Positions 1 through 7,748 of a stretch of 64,000 bases of DNA are shown here, in pieces (position 1 is the stretch's first letter; each line of letters begins with the position of its first letter). Location of the stretch: contig NZ_JAPYKH010000001.1 of the NCBI RefSeq assembly GCF_029623345.1, positions 1-64,000 on the forward strand, given 5' to 3'. The DNA is from Sphingomonas phyllosphaerae. GTDB lineage: Bacteria; Pseudomonadota; Alphaproteobacteria; Sphingomonadales; Sphingomonadaceae. Below the pieces are notes generated by a model. It ran no database searches. It was not told the origin of the DNA and saw nothing but the letters and a program-made list of their open reading frames with translations. Made by a program: the position numbers and the translations under genes.

Positions 1-9
1 CCGGCTGCC

Positions 10-618
10 TCAATACCCCGTGTACCGCCCCGGCCGGTGCCACGCGATCAGGATGCCGCTGATCGCCGCCGCGGACAGCGCCGACCACGCCACCCGCTCG
101 AGCGGCAGCGCCACCAGCGACACCAGCAGGATCACCGCGTCGATCGCGATCTGCGTCCGCCCCGCGTTCCAGCCGCGGCGCTGCTGCAGCCACAGCGTCA
201 CCACGCCGGTCCCGCCGATTCCGGCATGGTGGCGCGCCAGCGCCAGCGCGCCGAAGCCGATCACCGATCCGCCCGCCAGCGCGGCGAAGGCCGGATTGAT
301 GTACGCGATGCTGAGCCCGTAGCGCGTCACCGTCCCGAGCGCCGCCACGCCGATCCCGACCAAAGCGGTGCGCAGCGTGAAGCGTCGACCCATCGCGCGC
401 CACGCCAGCCAGAAGAACGGCAGGTTGAGCAGGGTGAACAGCACCCCGCTCGGCAGCGGCACCGCATAGGAGAGCAGCAGCGCCACCCCGGCGATCCCGC
501 CGGTCACCAGCCCGGCGGCGTGAAGCAGCGCCAGCCCGAGCACGACGAGAATGCAGCCGAGCGCGAGCGCATAGGCGTCCTCGATCGCACTGTGCGGAAG
601 GGAAGGGGGGCGAGTCAC
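10..618 (-). CDS. YitT family membrane protein
   Basis: A 202-aa, very hydrophobic protein with about six predicted membrane segments between residues 15 and 198 and short basic loops. The pattern, including the glycine-rich GLVTGGIAGVALLL segment near residue 37 and GIGGTGVVTLWLQ near residue 133, matches the YitT/DUF161 family of inner-membrane proteins, whose molecular role is not established. The start is a GTG at 618; no upstream ATG improves it. The C-terminal DUF2179 domain found in Firmicutes relatives is absent, giving the short form common in Proteobacteria. It is divergent from the GFA gene that follows. The family call is reasonably firm; the substrate is unknown. Confidence 0.8.
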   Translation of the reverse strand: MTRPPSLPHSAIEDAYALALGCILVVLGLALLHAAGLVTGGIAGVALLLSYAVPLPSGVLFTLLNLPFFWLAWRAMGRRFTLRTALVGIGVAALGTVTRYGLSIAYINPAFAALAGGSVIGFGALALARHHAGIGGTGVVTLWLQQRRGWNAGRTQIAIDAVILLVSLVALPLERVAWSALSAAAISGILIAWHRPGRYTGY

Positions 619-737
619 CGGCGCGCTCTGCCAGCGCCGCCCCGTCGCGTCGAGTGCTGCGCTGCAACATGGGTCATGCGTTTACCTCGCGCGCTCGCCA
701 CGTTAGGTCGCTTCACCGGGGCAGCGGGAGCGGCGGC

Positions 738-1184
738 ATGGCGCGCGAGATGACGGGTGGGTGCCAATGCGGCAGCGTGCGCTACACCGTGCTGGTCGAG
801 GACGACGACGCCTATCTGTGCCACTGCCGGATGTGCCAACGCGCCACCGGCGGCGTTTTCGCCGCACTCAAGCAGGTGTCGCGCACCGCGCTGCGCTGGA
901 CCACGCGCGAGCCCGATCGCCGCGCCTCGTCGCCGATCGCGTCGCGCGGTTTCTGCCGCCACTGCGGCACCCCGCTCACCTATGAAGGGAACGGCGCGGA
1001 CCAGCTCGACCTTACCGCCGGCAGCTTCGATGACGCTGGTCGTCTCCGCCCGACCGGTCATTTCGGCGTCGAGAGCCGCCACGCCGCCTGGCGCGACACC
1101 GCGGGGCTACCCGAGAAACGCACCGACGAGCTCCCGCATATCGTCGGCAAATGGATGGAAACGAGTGGCAAGCTCCCGGACTGA
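738..1184 (+). CDS. GFA family (glutathione-dependent formaldehyde-activating-like) zinc protein
   Basis: A 148-aa protein with the cysteine pattern of the GFA/CENP-V fold: GGCQCGSVRY at the N-terminus, CHCRMCQRATGG near residue 30 and CRHCGTPL near residue 72. Family members bind two zinc ions through these cysteines. The founding member helps formaldehyde react with glutathione, but most homologues, this one included, have no proven reaction. The ATG at 738 was chosen because the zinc motif begins six residues later and upstream in-frame sequence is unlike the family. Its 3' end overlaps the next gene by 20 bp, which suggests co-transcription and translational coupling with the hydrolase. 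Confidence 0.85.
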   Translation: MAREMTGGCQCGSVRYTVLVEDDDAYLCHCRMCQRATGGVFAALKQVSRTALRWTTREPDRRASSPIASRGFCRHCGTPLTYEGNGADQLDLTAGSFDDAGRLRPTGHFGVESRHAAWRDTAGLPEKRTDELPHIVGKWMETSGKLPD

Positions 1185-1926
1185 GACACGCTTCTTCGAC
1201 AGCTTCGACGGCACCTCGATCGCCTGGCGCGAAGTCGGCGAGGGGCGGCCGTTGCTGCTGATCCACGGCTATTTCTCGGACGCGCGCACCAATTGGCTGC
1301 GCTACGGCCATGCCGCCGCGATCGCCGCGTGCGGCGTGCGCGTAATCATGCCCGACCTGCGCGCGCACGGCGAGAGCGGCAAGCCGCACGACGCCGCCGC
1401 TTACCCGCCCGACGCGCTGGCGCTGGACGGCGAAGCGCTGGTGCGCCACCTCGGGCTGACCGACTATGACCTCGGCGGCTACTCGCTCGGCGCGCGCTCG
1501 GTGGTGCGGATGCTGGCGCGCGGCGCGACGCCGCGGCGCGCGGTGCTCGCCGGCATGGGCTTGGAGGGGATCGTCGGCGCTGAGCGACGCGCCGACCATT
1601 TCCGTACCATCCTCACCCGGCTCGGCCAGCACGAGCGCGGCAGCCCCGAGTGGCTCGCTGAGGCCTTTCTCAAGACCACCGGTGGTGATCCCGTCGCGCT
1701 GCTCGGCGTGATCGACACGTTCGTGAGCACGCCGGCCGAGATTCTGGCGACGCTCGACCCACCGACGTTGGTGCTCAGCGGCGTCGACGATCACGACAAC
1801 GGCTCGGCCGCGGCACTCGCCGACGCGCTGCCGAACGCACGCTACGCCGAAGTACCGGGCAACCATATGAGCGCGGTGACCAAGCCCGAGCTCGGGCAGG
1901 CGGTCGCGGACTTCGTGGCGGCATAA
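1165..1926 (+). CDS. Alpha/beta-fold hydrolase
   Basis: A 253-aa protein with the alpha/beta hydrolase layout: oxyanion motif LLIHGYFSD at residues 32-39, nucleophile elbow GGYSLGAR with Ser107, an acid candidate in LSGVDDHD, and the catalytic His in PGNHMSAV near the C-terminus. No signal peptide is seen, so it should be cytoplasmic. Substrate cannot be read from sequence; esterase and epoxide- or haloalkane-type activities are all possible. The start is a GTG inside the 3' end of the GFA gene, because the first recognisable fold strand (RFFDSFDGTSIAWREVG) begins only ten residues later. Coupled translation with GFA is likely. Confidence 0.82.
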   Translation: MASSRTETRFFDSFDGTSIAWREVGEGRPLLLIHGYFSDARTNWLRYGHAAAIAACGVRVIMPDLRAHGESGKPHDAAAYPPDALALDGEALVRHLGLTDYDLGGYSLGARSVVRMLARGATPRRAVLAGMGLEGIVGAERRADHFRTILTRLGQHERGSPEWLAEAFLKTTGGDPVALLGVIDTFVSTPAEILATLDPPTLVLSGVDDHDNGSAAALADALPNARYAEVPGNHMSAVTKPELGQAVADFVAA

Positions 1927-1927
1927 T

Positions 1928-2115
1928 CCTCCCCGCTCGCGGGGAGGTGGCAGCGCGCCGGCGCTGACGGAGGGAGGCTTCCGCACTCGCTGCGCTGCGT
2001 GGAGAGCCCGCTCCACCATGATTCGCCTGATGTGTGGGTGAATTTGCCCCCGGAAAATTCAGCCCTGAGCGGGGCACAGGGCGGCCCCACACATCCCTCC
2101 CCGCGAGCGGGGAGG
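1928..2115. repeat. Intergenic element bounded by inverted CCTCCCCG palindromes
   Basis: The gap between the hydrolase and the ABC permease is bracketed by two 20-bp near-palindromes, 1928-1947 and 2096-2115, that are exact reverse complements of each other. The inner part carries a second GC-rich stretch but no ORF. This form (CCTCCCC...GGGGAGG followed by GTGGCAGCGCGC) is a recurrent intergenic repeat in sphingomonad genomes. Each palindrome can also fold as an RNA hairpin and so may end the two converging transcripts. Confidence 0.6.
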
Positions 2116-2126
2116 AGCTGATCGGC

Positions 2127-2978
2127 CTAGCTCTTCAGCTTCCACCCGCGCTTGAGCAGCACGTAGCACAGCACGCCCAGCGCCACGTCGAGCGCCAGGA
2201 TCACGACGCTGCCCACCGCCACCGGCGAATCGGCGCTGCCAAGAAAGCCGTAGCGGAAGCCCGAGATCACGTAGAAGAAAGGGTTGATGTGGCTGAACGC
2301 GCGGAACGCGGGCGCGAGATGGTCGACCGAGTAGAAGGTGCCCGACAGCAGCGTCAGCGGCGCGATCAGGAAGTTGGTCACCGCCGCGGCATGGTCGAAC
2401 TTGTCCGCCCAGATCGAGGTGAGCACGCCCGCGAACGACAGGAACATCGCACCGAGCAGGCCGAACCACAGCACCGCGAGCGGGTGGTGCGGCGTCACGT
2501 GCACGCCCGGCCACAGCGCCATCGCCAGCCACACCGCGCAGCCGACACAGAAGGCGCGCGTCACCGCCGCGCCGACCAACGCGGCGAGCAGCTCGCCCGT
2601 CGACAGCGGCGGCTGGAGATAGTCGACGATATTGCCCTGGATCTTGCCCACCAGCAGCGAGAAGCTGGCGTTGGCGAAGGCGTTGTTGAGCATGCCCATC
2701 ACGATCAGCCCCGGCGCGATGAAATCGGCGAAGGCGACCGGCGCGCCGCCGACGTTGACCGGGCTGCGCGCGCCGTTAGCGACGGTGAAGATCACCAGGA
2801 ACATCAGCGTCGTGACTGCCGGCGCCCACACCGTCTGGAGCTGCACCTTGAAGAAACGGCGCACCTCCTTCACATAGAGGGTTCGCAGGCCGCCCCAATT
2901 GACGTTCCGGATCACCGGTTCGCCGGGGGCGTGCCTGATGGCTGACGGAATATGTCCGGTAGGAGGCTGGCTGCTCAT
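2127..2978 (-). CDS. ABC-2 type transporter permease
   Basis: A 283-aa integral membrane protein with about six predicted helices after a 40-residue cytoplasmic N-terminus, and the ABC-2 permease core (FADFIAPGLIVMGMLNNAF, then HINPFFYVISGFRYGFLG). It would form the membrane part of an exporter for drugs, polysaccharide or lipids together with an ATPase subunit. No ATPase gene lies next to it. The permease at 59213 ends with the nearly identical GWRLKS tail and has an ATPase partner. It is divergent from gcrA with a 61-bp gap. Family call is firm; substrate unknown. Confidence 0.85.
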   Translation of the reverse strand: MSSQPPTGHIPSAIRHAPGEPVIRNVNWGGLRTLYVKEVRRFFKVQLQTVWAPAVTTLMFLVIFTVANGARSPVNVGGAPVAFADFIAPGLIVMGMLNNAFANASFSLLVGKIQGNIVDYLQPPLSTGELLAALVGAAVTRAFCVGCAVWLAMALWPGVHVTPHHPLAVLWFGLLGAMFLSFAGVLTSIWADKFDHAAAVTNFLIAPLTLLSGTFYSVDHLAPAFRAFSHINPFFYVISGFRYGFLGSADSPVAVGSVVILALDVALGVLCYVLLKRGWKLKS

Positions 2979-3039
2979 CGCCTGTGCGGGTAACCGCTGT
3001 GGCGCGCGGCCGCAACCGGAACGCTAGAGGAAGACACGG

Positions 3040-3771
3040 ATGTCCTGGACCGACGAGCGGATCGATACGCTGAAGACGATGTGGGAGGCGGGCCAGACCG
3101 CCAGCCAGATCGCCGAGGCGCTCGGCGGGGTGAGCCGCAACGCGGTGATCGGCAAGGCGCATCGCCTCGGCCTCCAGTCGCGTCCGTCACCGGTAACGAC
3201 CAAGGAGGAGGCGCGCGCCGCCGGGCCTGCGCCGGCCGCCGCCCCTGTTGTTGCGGCGCCCGCGCCCAAGCCGAGTCCCGCTCCGGTGCGTGCCGCGGCG
3301 CCCGCGCCGGCCCCGCGGTCTGCGCCGCCGCCCTTTGCGACCGAGTCGGCACCGGACCCTGCGCCCGTGACTGATGACGTTGCGGACGAGGCCGACGAGG
3401 CCGACGAGGCGCCCATCGCACCGCCGGTTAAGCGCGAGCCGGTGTTGCGCTCGGTCGGTCCGGGCGGCTTCGTGCGTCAGGCGCCCGGCGAGCAGCAGCC
3501 GCCGATTGCGCCTGCCCCGCCGCGCCGGCTGGTGCCGGCGCGCACCGCGCCCGAGTTTGCCAGCAAGACGTCCCTGCTCGATCTCAACGACAAGATCTGC
3601 AAGTGGCCGCTCGGCCACCCTGGCGAGCCGGACTTCCACTTCTGCGGGGTCAAGGTGAACCCTGGCTTCCCTTATTGCGTCGACCATTGCGGCCACGCCT
3701 ATCAGGCGCAGCTGCCGCGCCGCGATCGACGTGCGCCGCCGCTGCCGTTCGGCGGCCCGCGCATGCGGTAA
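3040..3771 (+). CDS. gcrA: GcrA family cell cycle regulator
   Basis: A 243-aa protein starting MSWTDERIDTLKTMW, followed by a helix-turn-helix (QTASQIAEALGGVSRNAVIGKAHR, residues 21-44), the hallmark of GcrA. In Caulobacter GcrA binds sigma70-RNA polymerase and activates promoters carrying CcrM-methylated GANTC sites. The C-terminus keeps the conserved cysteine/histidine module (CKWPLGHPGEP, FHFCGVKV, PYCVDHC, residues 187-220). Between the two lies a 130-residue Ala/Pro-rich linker with an acidic patch (DEADEADEA), making this protein clearly longer than the Caulobacter one. The start is supported by AGAGGAAG nine bases upstream. A perfect 9-bp hairpin follows the stop. Confidence 0.95.
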   Translation: MSWTDERIDTLKTMWEAGQTASQIAEALGGVSRNAVIGKAHRLGLQSRPSPVTTKEEARAAGPAPAAAPVVAAPAPKPSPAPVRAAAPAPAPRSAPPPFATESAPDPAPVTDDVADEADEADEAPIAPPVKREPVLRSVGPGGFVRQAPGEQQPPIAPAPPRRLVPARTAPEFASKTSLLDLNDKICKWPLGHPGEPDFHFCGVKVNPGFPYCVDHCGHAYQAQLPRRDRRAPPLPFGGPRMR

Positions 3772-3805
3772 GCGCGGCGCTCAAGAAAGCGGATAGCATT
3801 ATACG

Positions 3806-3829
3806 CCACCCCGGCATCCCCCGGGGTGG
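3806..3829 (+). terminator. Hairpin downstream of gcrA
   Basis: CCACCCCGG and CCGGGGTGG form a perfect 9-bp stem with a 6-base loop, 35 bases after the gcrA stop codon and before the convergent outer-membrane protein gene. There is no clear T run, so it may also serve the opposite strand or only protect the 3' end. Confidence 0.55.
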
Positions 3830-3867
3830 CTCATGGGACGACGATGCAACCGCGTCGCCCCTTTACC

Positions 3868-4728
3868 TCAGAAGCGAAACGCCGCGGTGGCGCGCAGGCT
3901 ATGCCAGCGGAACTTCTCGTCCGAGCGACGGAAGTCGGTGCCCTCGACCGTTCCGCCGTTGCCGGCATTGGTGAACGGCGTGCCGGCCGGGCCGGCGGCG
4001 CGGACGCGATAGTCGTCGTCCTGATACTGGTGGTAGACATATTCGAGCCCGACCGAGAAATGGTCGCCGAAGCGCTGCTCGATGCCGCCGCCGCCCTGGA
4101 AGCCGAACTGGTCCTGCCGCCCGCGCGCGGTGAAGCTGTTGGTGCTCTGACTCGACGAGAACGCGCTATCGATGCGCGCCAGCGACGGGCCGAACGTACC
4201 GTAGAACAACGTCGAGTCGTTGGGGGTGTAGCCGGCGCGCGCGCGCACCGCGGCCTCCCAATTGACCTGGCGGTACATCACGTAATTGGCCGGGGTGGTC
4301 GAGAAGCCCGAGGTGCTGTCGTTGATGTGCGTCCGCCCGAACTCGCCGACGACGCCGTAGACGATCGGTCCACTCTGCTGGTCGAAGCCGACCCGCCCGT
4401 AATAGCTCCAGCCGTCGCGATCCTTCGCGCATCCCGGACCGCCGTTGCGCGGGCCCTGCGCAGCGCCCGCACGGCCGCCGCAGAATCCCGGCGAGAAGGC
4501 GTTCGCGCCGGTGCCGGTCAGCACCGTGTCGCCGAAGCGGCCGTCGAGGTTGCGGTCGAACTCAATGCGCGAACCGCCGTCGTTCGGCTGCACGTCATAG
4601 CCGCCGGCGGCGCCGACGTAGATGCCGGAGAAGCCGCCGCTCACCGAAGGGTCGCCACCGTCCTGCGCCATGGCGGGGACAGCAGCCAGCGACGCCGCAA
4701 TCGCGGCGGCGGTCAGATACGCTCTCAT
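3868..4728 (-). CDS. Outer-membrane beta-barrel protein (Omp25/OmpW-like porin family)
   Basis: A 286-aa exported protein: signal peptide MRAYLTAAAIAASLAAVPAMA (residues 1-21), then amphipathic beta strands and a C-terminal aromatic ATAAFRF, the recognition signal for outer-membrane insertion. Strands such as FSGIYVGAAGGYDVQPN and HFSVGLEYVYHQYQDD resemble the outer-membrane beta-barrel domain of alphaproteobacterial Omp25-like immunogenic proteins. An insertion with two cysteines (FCGG, GCAKDRDG) sits near residues 85-110. The ATG at 4728 is preferred over the ATG 42 bases upstream because an AGGGAG ribosome site lies nine bases before it and the signal peptide starts there. Role: probably structural or a small porin; no specific substrate. 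Confidence 0.8.
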   Translation of the reverse strand: MRAYLTAAAIAASLAAVPAMAQDGGDPSVSGGFSGIYVGAAGGYDVQPNDGGSRIEFDRNLDGRFGDTVLTGTGANAFSPGFCGGRAGAAQGPRNGGPGCAKDRDGWSYYGRVGFDQQSGPIVYGVVGEFGRTHINDSTSGFSTTPANYVMYRQVNWEAAVRARAGYTPNDSTLFYGTFGPSLARIDSAFSSSQSTNSFTARGRQDQFGFQGGGGIEQRFGDHFSVGLEYVYHQYQDDDYRVRAAGPAGTPFTNAGNGGTVEGTDFRRSDEKFRWHSLRATAAFRF

Positions 4729-4857
4729 GTAGGTCACTCCCTGATCGAACGATCCGCGAACGAGCCTCAATCAGGTTAGGTTTCGTGAAGAATCATTGCC
4801 GCGGCAACCGAAAGCACCGCGCTTGGGTCGGGCGCCGTGGATCGTTATATGACGGTC

Positions 4858-6834
4858 ATGGCCGATCTGTTCGCATCCCCCACCGCCGGAACCTCGGCCT
4901 ATGACGCCTCGTCGATCGAGGTGCTCGAGGGGCTGGAGCCGGTGCGTCGCCGACCCGGCATGTACGTCGGCGGCACCGACGAGCGCGCGATGCATCACCT
5001 CGCCGCCGAGGTGCTCGACAATGCGATGGACGAGGCGGTGGCGGGGCACGCCACGCGCATCGAGATCACGCTGGAGCCGGGCAACCGGCTGACCATCGTC
5101 GACAACGGCCGCGGCATGCCGGTCGACCCGCATCCCAAGTTCCCGGACAAGTCGGCGCTCGAGGTGATCCTCTCGATGCTCCACTCGGGCGGCAAGTTCG
5201 CGGGCAAGGCCTATGCCACCTCGGGCGGCCTGCATGGCGTGGGTGTCTCGGTGGTCAACGCGCTGTCGAGCGACACGGTGGTCGAGGTCGCGCGCGACCG
5301 CCAGCTCTACCGCCAGCGTTTCAGCAAGGGGCAGACGCTCGGCCCGCTCGAGACGGTTGGTGCGGCGCCCAACCGCCGCGGTACCTCGGTGGCCTTCACC
5401 CCCGATACCGAGATTTTCGGCCCCGAGCTGCTGTTCAAGCCGGCTCGGCTGTACCGGCTGGCCCGCTCCAAGGCGTACCTCTTCGCTGGCGTCGAGATCC
5501 GCTGGCATTGCGCGCCCGAGCTAGTCAGTGACGACACCCCTTTGGAGGCGGTGTTCCAATTTCCAGGCGGCCTGTCGGATCATCTGCGCGAGCAGATCGC
5601 CGGCCGCGAGTGTGCCACCGCCGACTTCTTCGCGGGTCAGCAGGACTTTTCTGACCGGCAGGGCAAGGTCGAGTGGGCAGTCGCCTGGCCGCTGTGGAGC
5701 GAGGGCAGCTATAGCTGGTATTGCAATACCATCCCGACGCCCGATGGCGGCACGCACGAACAGGGTCTGCGTCAGGCGCTGGTGCGCGGGCTGCGCCAGT
5801 TCGGCGATCTCGTCGGCAACAAGCGCGCCAAGGATCTCACTGCGGATGATGTGATGGTCGGCAGCGAGCTGATGCTCAGCGTCTTCATTCGGGAGCCGCA
5901 GTTCCAGTCGCAGACCAAGGACCGGCTCACCTCGCCCGAGGCCGCCGGGCTGGTCGAAAAGGCGATGCGCGACCATTTCGACCATTGGCTTGGCCACAAT
6001 ATGGATCGCGGCAAGGCGCTGCTCGGCTATGTGCTGGAGCGGATGGACGAGCGGCTGCGACGCAAGGCCGAGCGTGACGTCAAGCGCAAGACCGCCACCT
6101 CGGCGCGCAAGATCCGGCTGCCGGGCAAGCTCACCGACTGTTCGGCTGACAGTTCGGAGGGCACCGAATTGTTCATCGTCGAGGGCGATTCGGCGGGCGG
6201 CTCGGCCAAGCAGGCGCGCGACCGCAAGACCCAGGCGATCCTGCCGATCCGCGGCAAGATCCTCAACGTCGCCTCGGCCACCTCGGCTAAGATCCTCGCC
6301 AACCAGGAGATCGCTGACCTGGTCCAGGCGCTGGGCTGCGGCACGCGCAAGGACTGCCGCCCCGAGCAGCTGCGCTACGAGAAGATCGTCATCATGACCG
6401 ACGCCGACGTCGACGGCGCGCATATCGCGACGCTGCTGATGACCTTCTTCTTCCAGGAGATGCCCGAGCTGGTGCGGCAGGGGCACCTGCACCTCGCGCA
6501 GCCGCCGCTGTACCGGCTCACCGTCGGCGCCAAGTCGCTCTACGCGCGCGACGACGCGCACCGCGCCGAGCTGGAGCGGACGGTGTTCCGCGGCAAGAAG
6601 GTTGAGGTGGCGCGCTTCAAGGGCCTGGGCGAGATGAACCCGAGCCAGTTGCGCGAGACGACGATGGATCCGACCAAGCGCAGCATGATCCGCATCACGT
6701 TGCCGCAGGAATATGAGGAGCGCGCCGGCGTGAAGGACTTGGTCGAGCGGCTGATGGGGACCAATCCGGCGCACCGCTTCGCCTTCATCCAGGAGAATGC
6801 GGCGCGCCTGGACGAGGAGGCGATCGACGCGTGA
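4858..6834 (+). CDS. parE: DNA topoisomerase IV subunit B
   Basis: A 658-aa type IIA topoisomerase ATPase subunit, which with ParC decatenates daughter chromosomes. The GHKL ATP-binding motifs are present (VLDNAMDEA, DNGRGMPV, GGLHGVGVSVVNAL), followed by the transducer domain and the TOPRIM domain with EGDSAGGSAKQARDR and metal-binding DADVDGAHI. Length and the short insertions fit ParE rather than the longer GyrB. MADLF at 4858 is the likely start; two in-frame ATGs lie 9 and 21 bases upstream and cannot be excluded. The gene shares a 129-bp divergent promoter region with the outer-membrane protein gene. Its stop overlaps the GTG start of the next gene. Confidence 0.96.
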   Translation: MADLFASPTAGTSAYDASSIEVLEGLEPVRRRPGMYVGGTDERAMHHLAAEVLDNAMDEAVAGHATRIEITLEPGNRLTIVDNGRGMPVDPHPKFPDKSALEVILSMLHSGGKFAGKAYATSGGLHGVGVSVVNALSSDTVVEVARDRQLYRQRFSKGQTLGPLETVGAAPNRRGTSVAFTPDTEIFGPELLFKPARLYRLARSKAYLFAGVEIRWHCAPELVSDDTPLEAVFQFPGGLSDHLREQIAGRECATADFFAGQQDFSDRQGKVEWAVAWPLWSEGSYSWYCNTIPTPDGGTHEQGLRQALVRGLRQFGDLVGNKRAKDLTADDVMVGSELMLSVFIREPQFQSQTKDRLTSPEAAGLVEKAMRDHFDHWLGHNMDRGKALLGYVLERMDERLRRKAERDVKRKTATSARKIRLPGKLTDCSADSSEGTELFIVEGDSAGGSAKQARDRKTQAILPIRGKILNVASATSAKILANQEIADLVQALGCGTRKDCRPEQLRYEKIVIMTDADVDGAHIATLLMTFFFQEMPELVRQGHLHLAQPPLYRLTVGAKSLYARDDAHRAELERTVFRGKKVEVARFKGLGEMNPSQLRETTMDPTKRSMIRITLPQEYEERAGVKDLVERLMGTNPAHRFAFIQENAARLDEEAIDA

Positions 6835-7493
6835 TCCGGCATCCACGACAGGAATGGTGGCTGGCGATCGCGCTGGCGGCACTGGCGGGCTATGTCGACG
6901 CGATCGGCTTCCTGCGGCTCAACGGCCTGTTCGTCTCCTTCATGAGCGGCAATTCGACCCGGCTGGCGGTGGCGCTGGCGGGCGGCTCGCCGCTGGCGTT
7001 CACCGCGGCGTCGCTGATCCTCGCTTTTGTCGCGGGCGTGGTGGTCGGCGCCACCGCGGGCGCGGCGCTGGGTCGCTGGCGCCGGCCAGGGGTGATCGTG
7101 CTCGCGTCGGTGCCGCTCGCGGTAGCGGCGGCGCTGCCCGAGTTCGGCCCACTCGGCGGGCTCGGCACCGTGCTGCTCGCGCTGGCGATGGGCGGACTCA
7201 ACACTGTCTTCCAGCGTGACGGCGAGGTCAGCGTGGGAGTGACCTATATGACCGGCGCATTGGTCAAGCTCGGCCAGCATCTCGCGGGCGCGCTGATGGG
7301 AGAGGGCGCGCGTTGGGACTGGTTGCCGTACCTGCTGCTGTGGTCGGGACTGGTTGCGGGCGCGTTCCTCGGGACGGCCGATTATGCGGCGCCCGACAAC
7401 GCCGCGCTGTGGCGCGCGACGGTCGCGGCACTGGGCATCGCGCTGCTCGCCGCGGCGACGACGACTGCGGGGAACCGTGTGCCGCGCGAGTGA
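6831..7493 (+). CDS. DUF1275 (YoaK) family membrane protein
   Basis: A 220-aa membrane protein with about six helices and the family pattern ALAGYVDAIGFLRLNGLFVS at residues 17-36, then FMSGNSTRLAVAL and a later GVTYMTGALVKLGQHL. DUF1275/YoaK proteins are widespread inner-membrane proteins without established function. The GTG start at 6831 overlaps the parE stop by four bases (GTGA), so translation is probably coupled. A 255-bp gap with an inverted repeat follows. Confidence 0.85.
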   Translation: MIRHPRQEWWLAIALAALAGYVDAIGFLRLNGLFVSFMSGNSTRLAVALAGGSPLAFTAASLILAFVAGVVVGATAGAALGRWRRPGVIVLASVPLAVAAALPEFGPLGGLGTVLLALAMGGLNTVFQRDGEVSVGVTYMTGALVKLGQHLAGALMGEGARWDWLPYLLLWSGLVAGAFLGTADYAAPDNAALWRATVAALGIALLAAATTTAGNRVPRE

Positions 7494-7602
7494 GTCGGGG
7501 GGGGCGATGACGGCGGGGGCCTGTGGGATAAGCGAGAGACGCGGGCGCTTTCGTCCACGATGGTACGTCGCGCATGTCGCGCAACATCTCCTCGCACACC
7601 GG

Positions 7603-7698
7603 CGTCATCCTGAACTGGCTTCAGGATCCACGGTCCTGCGAGCGCGTCGGCCGTCGGGCATGCGGGTCGGTGGATCCCGAGCCGGGTTCTGGATGACG
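7603..7698. repeat. CGTCAT-type inverted repeat (copy 1)
   Basis: The ends CGTCATCCTGAAC and GTTCTGGATGACG are inverted copies with one mismatch, 96 bp apart end to end. This is one of at least six similar elements of about 93-97 bp in this window, each lying between genes and each starting with CGTCAT. The rest of the 255-bp gap before the next gene shows no ORF. Confidence 0.7.
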
Positions 7699-7748
7699 CT
7701 GATTGGTGCGTGGGGCGTGCTCCACATCCGCAACGAACGCTCAGCGCG

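Noticed and set aside
36..753. Plus-strand frame of 238 codons over the YitT gene
   Set aside because: Antisense to a membrane protein with clear hydrophobic segments; composition is that of a shadow frame.
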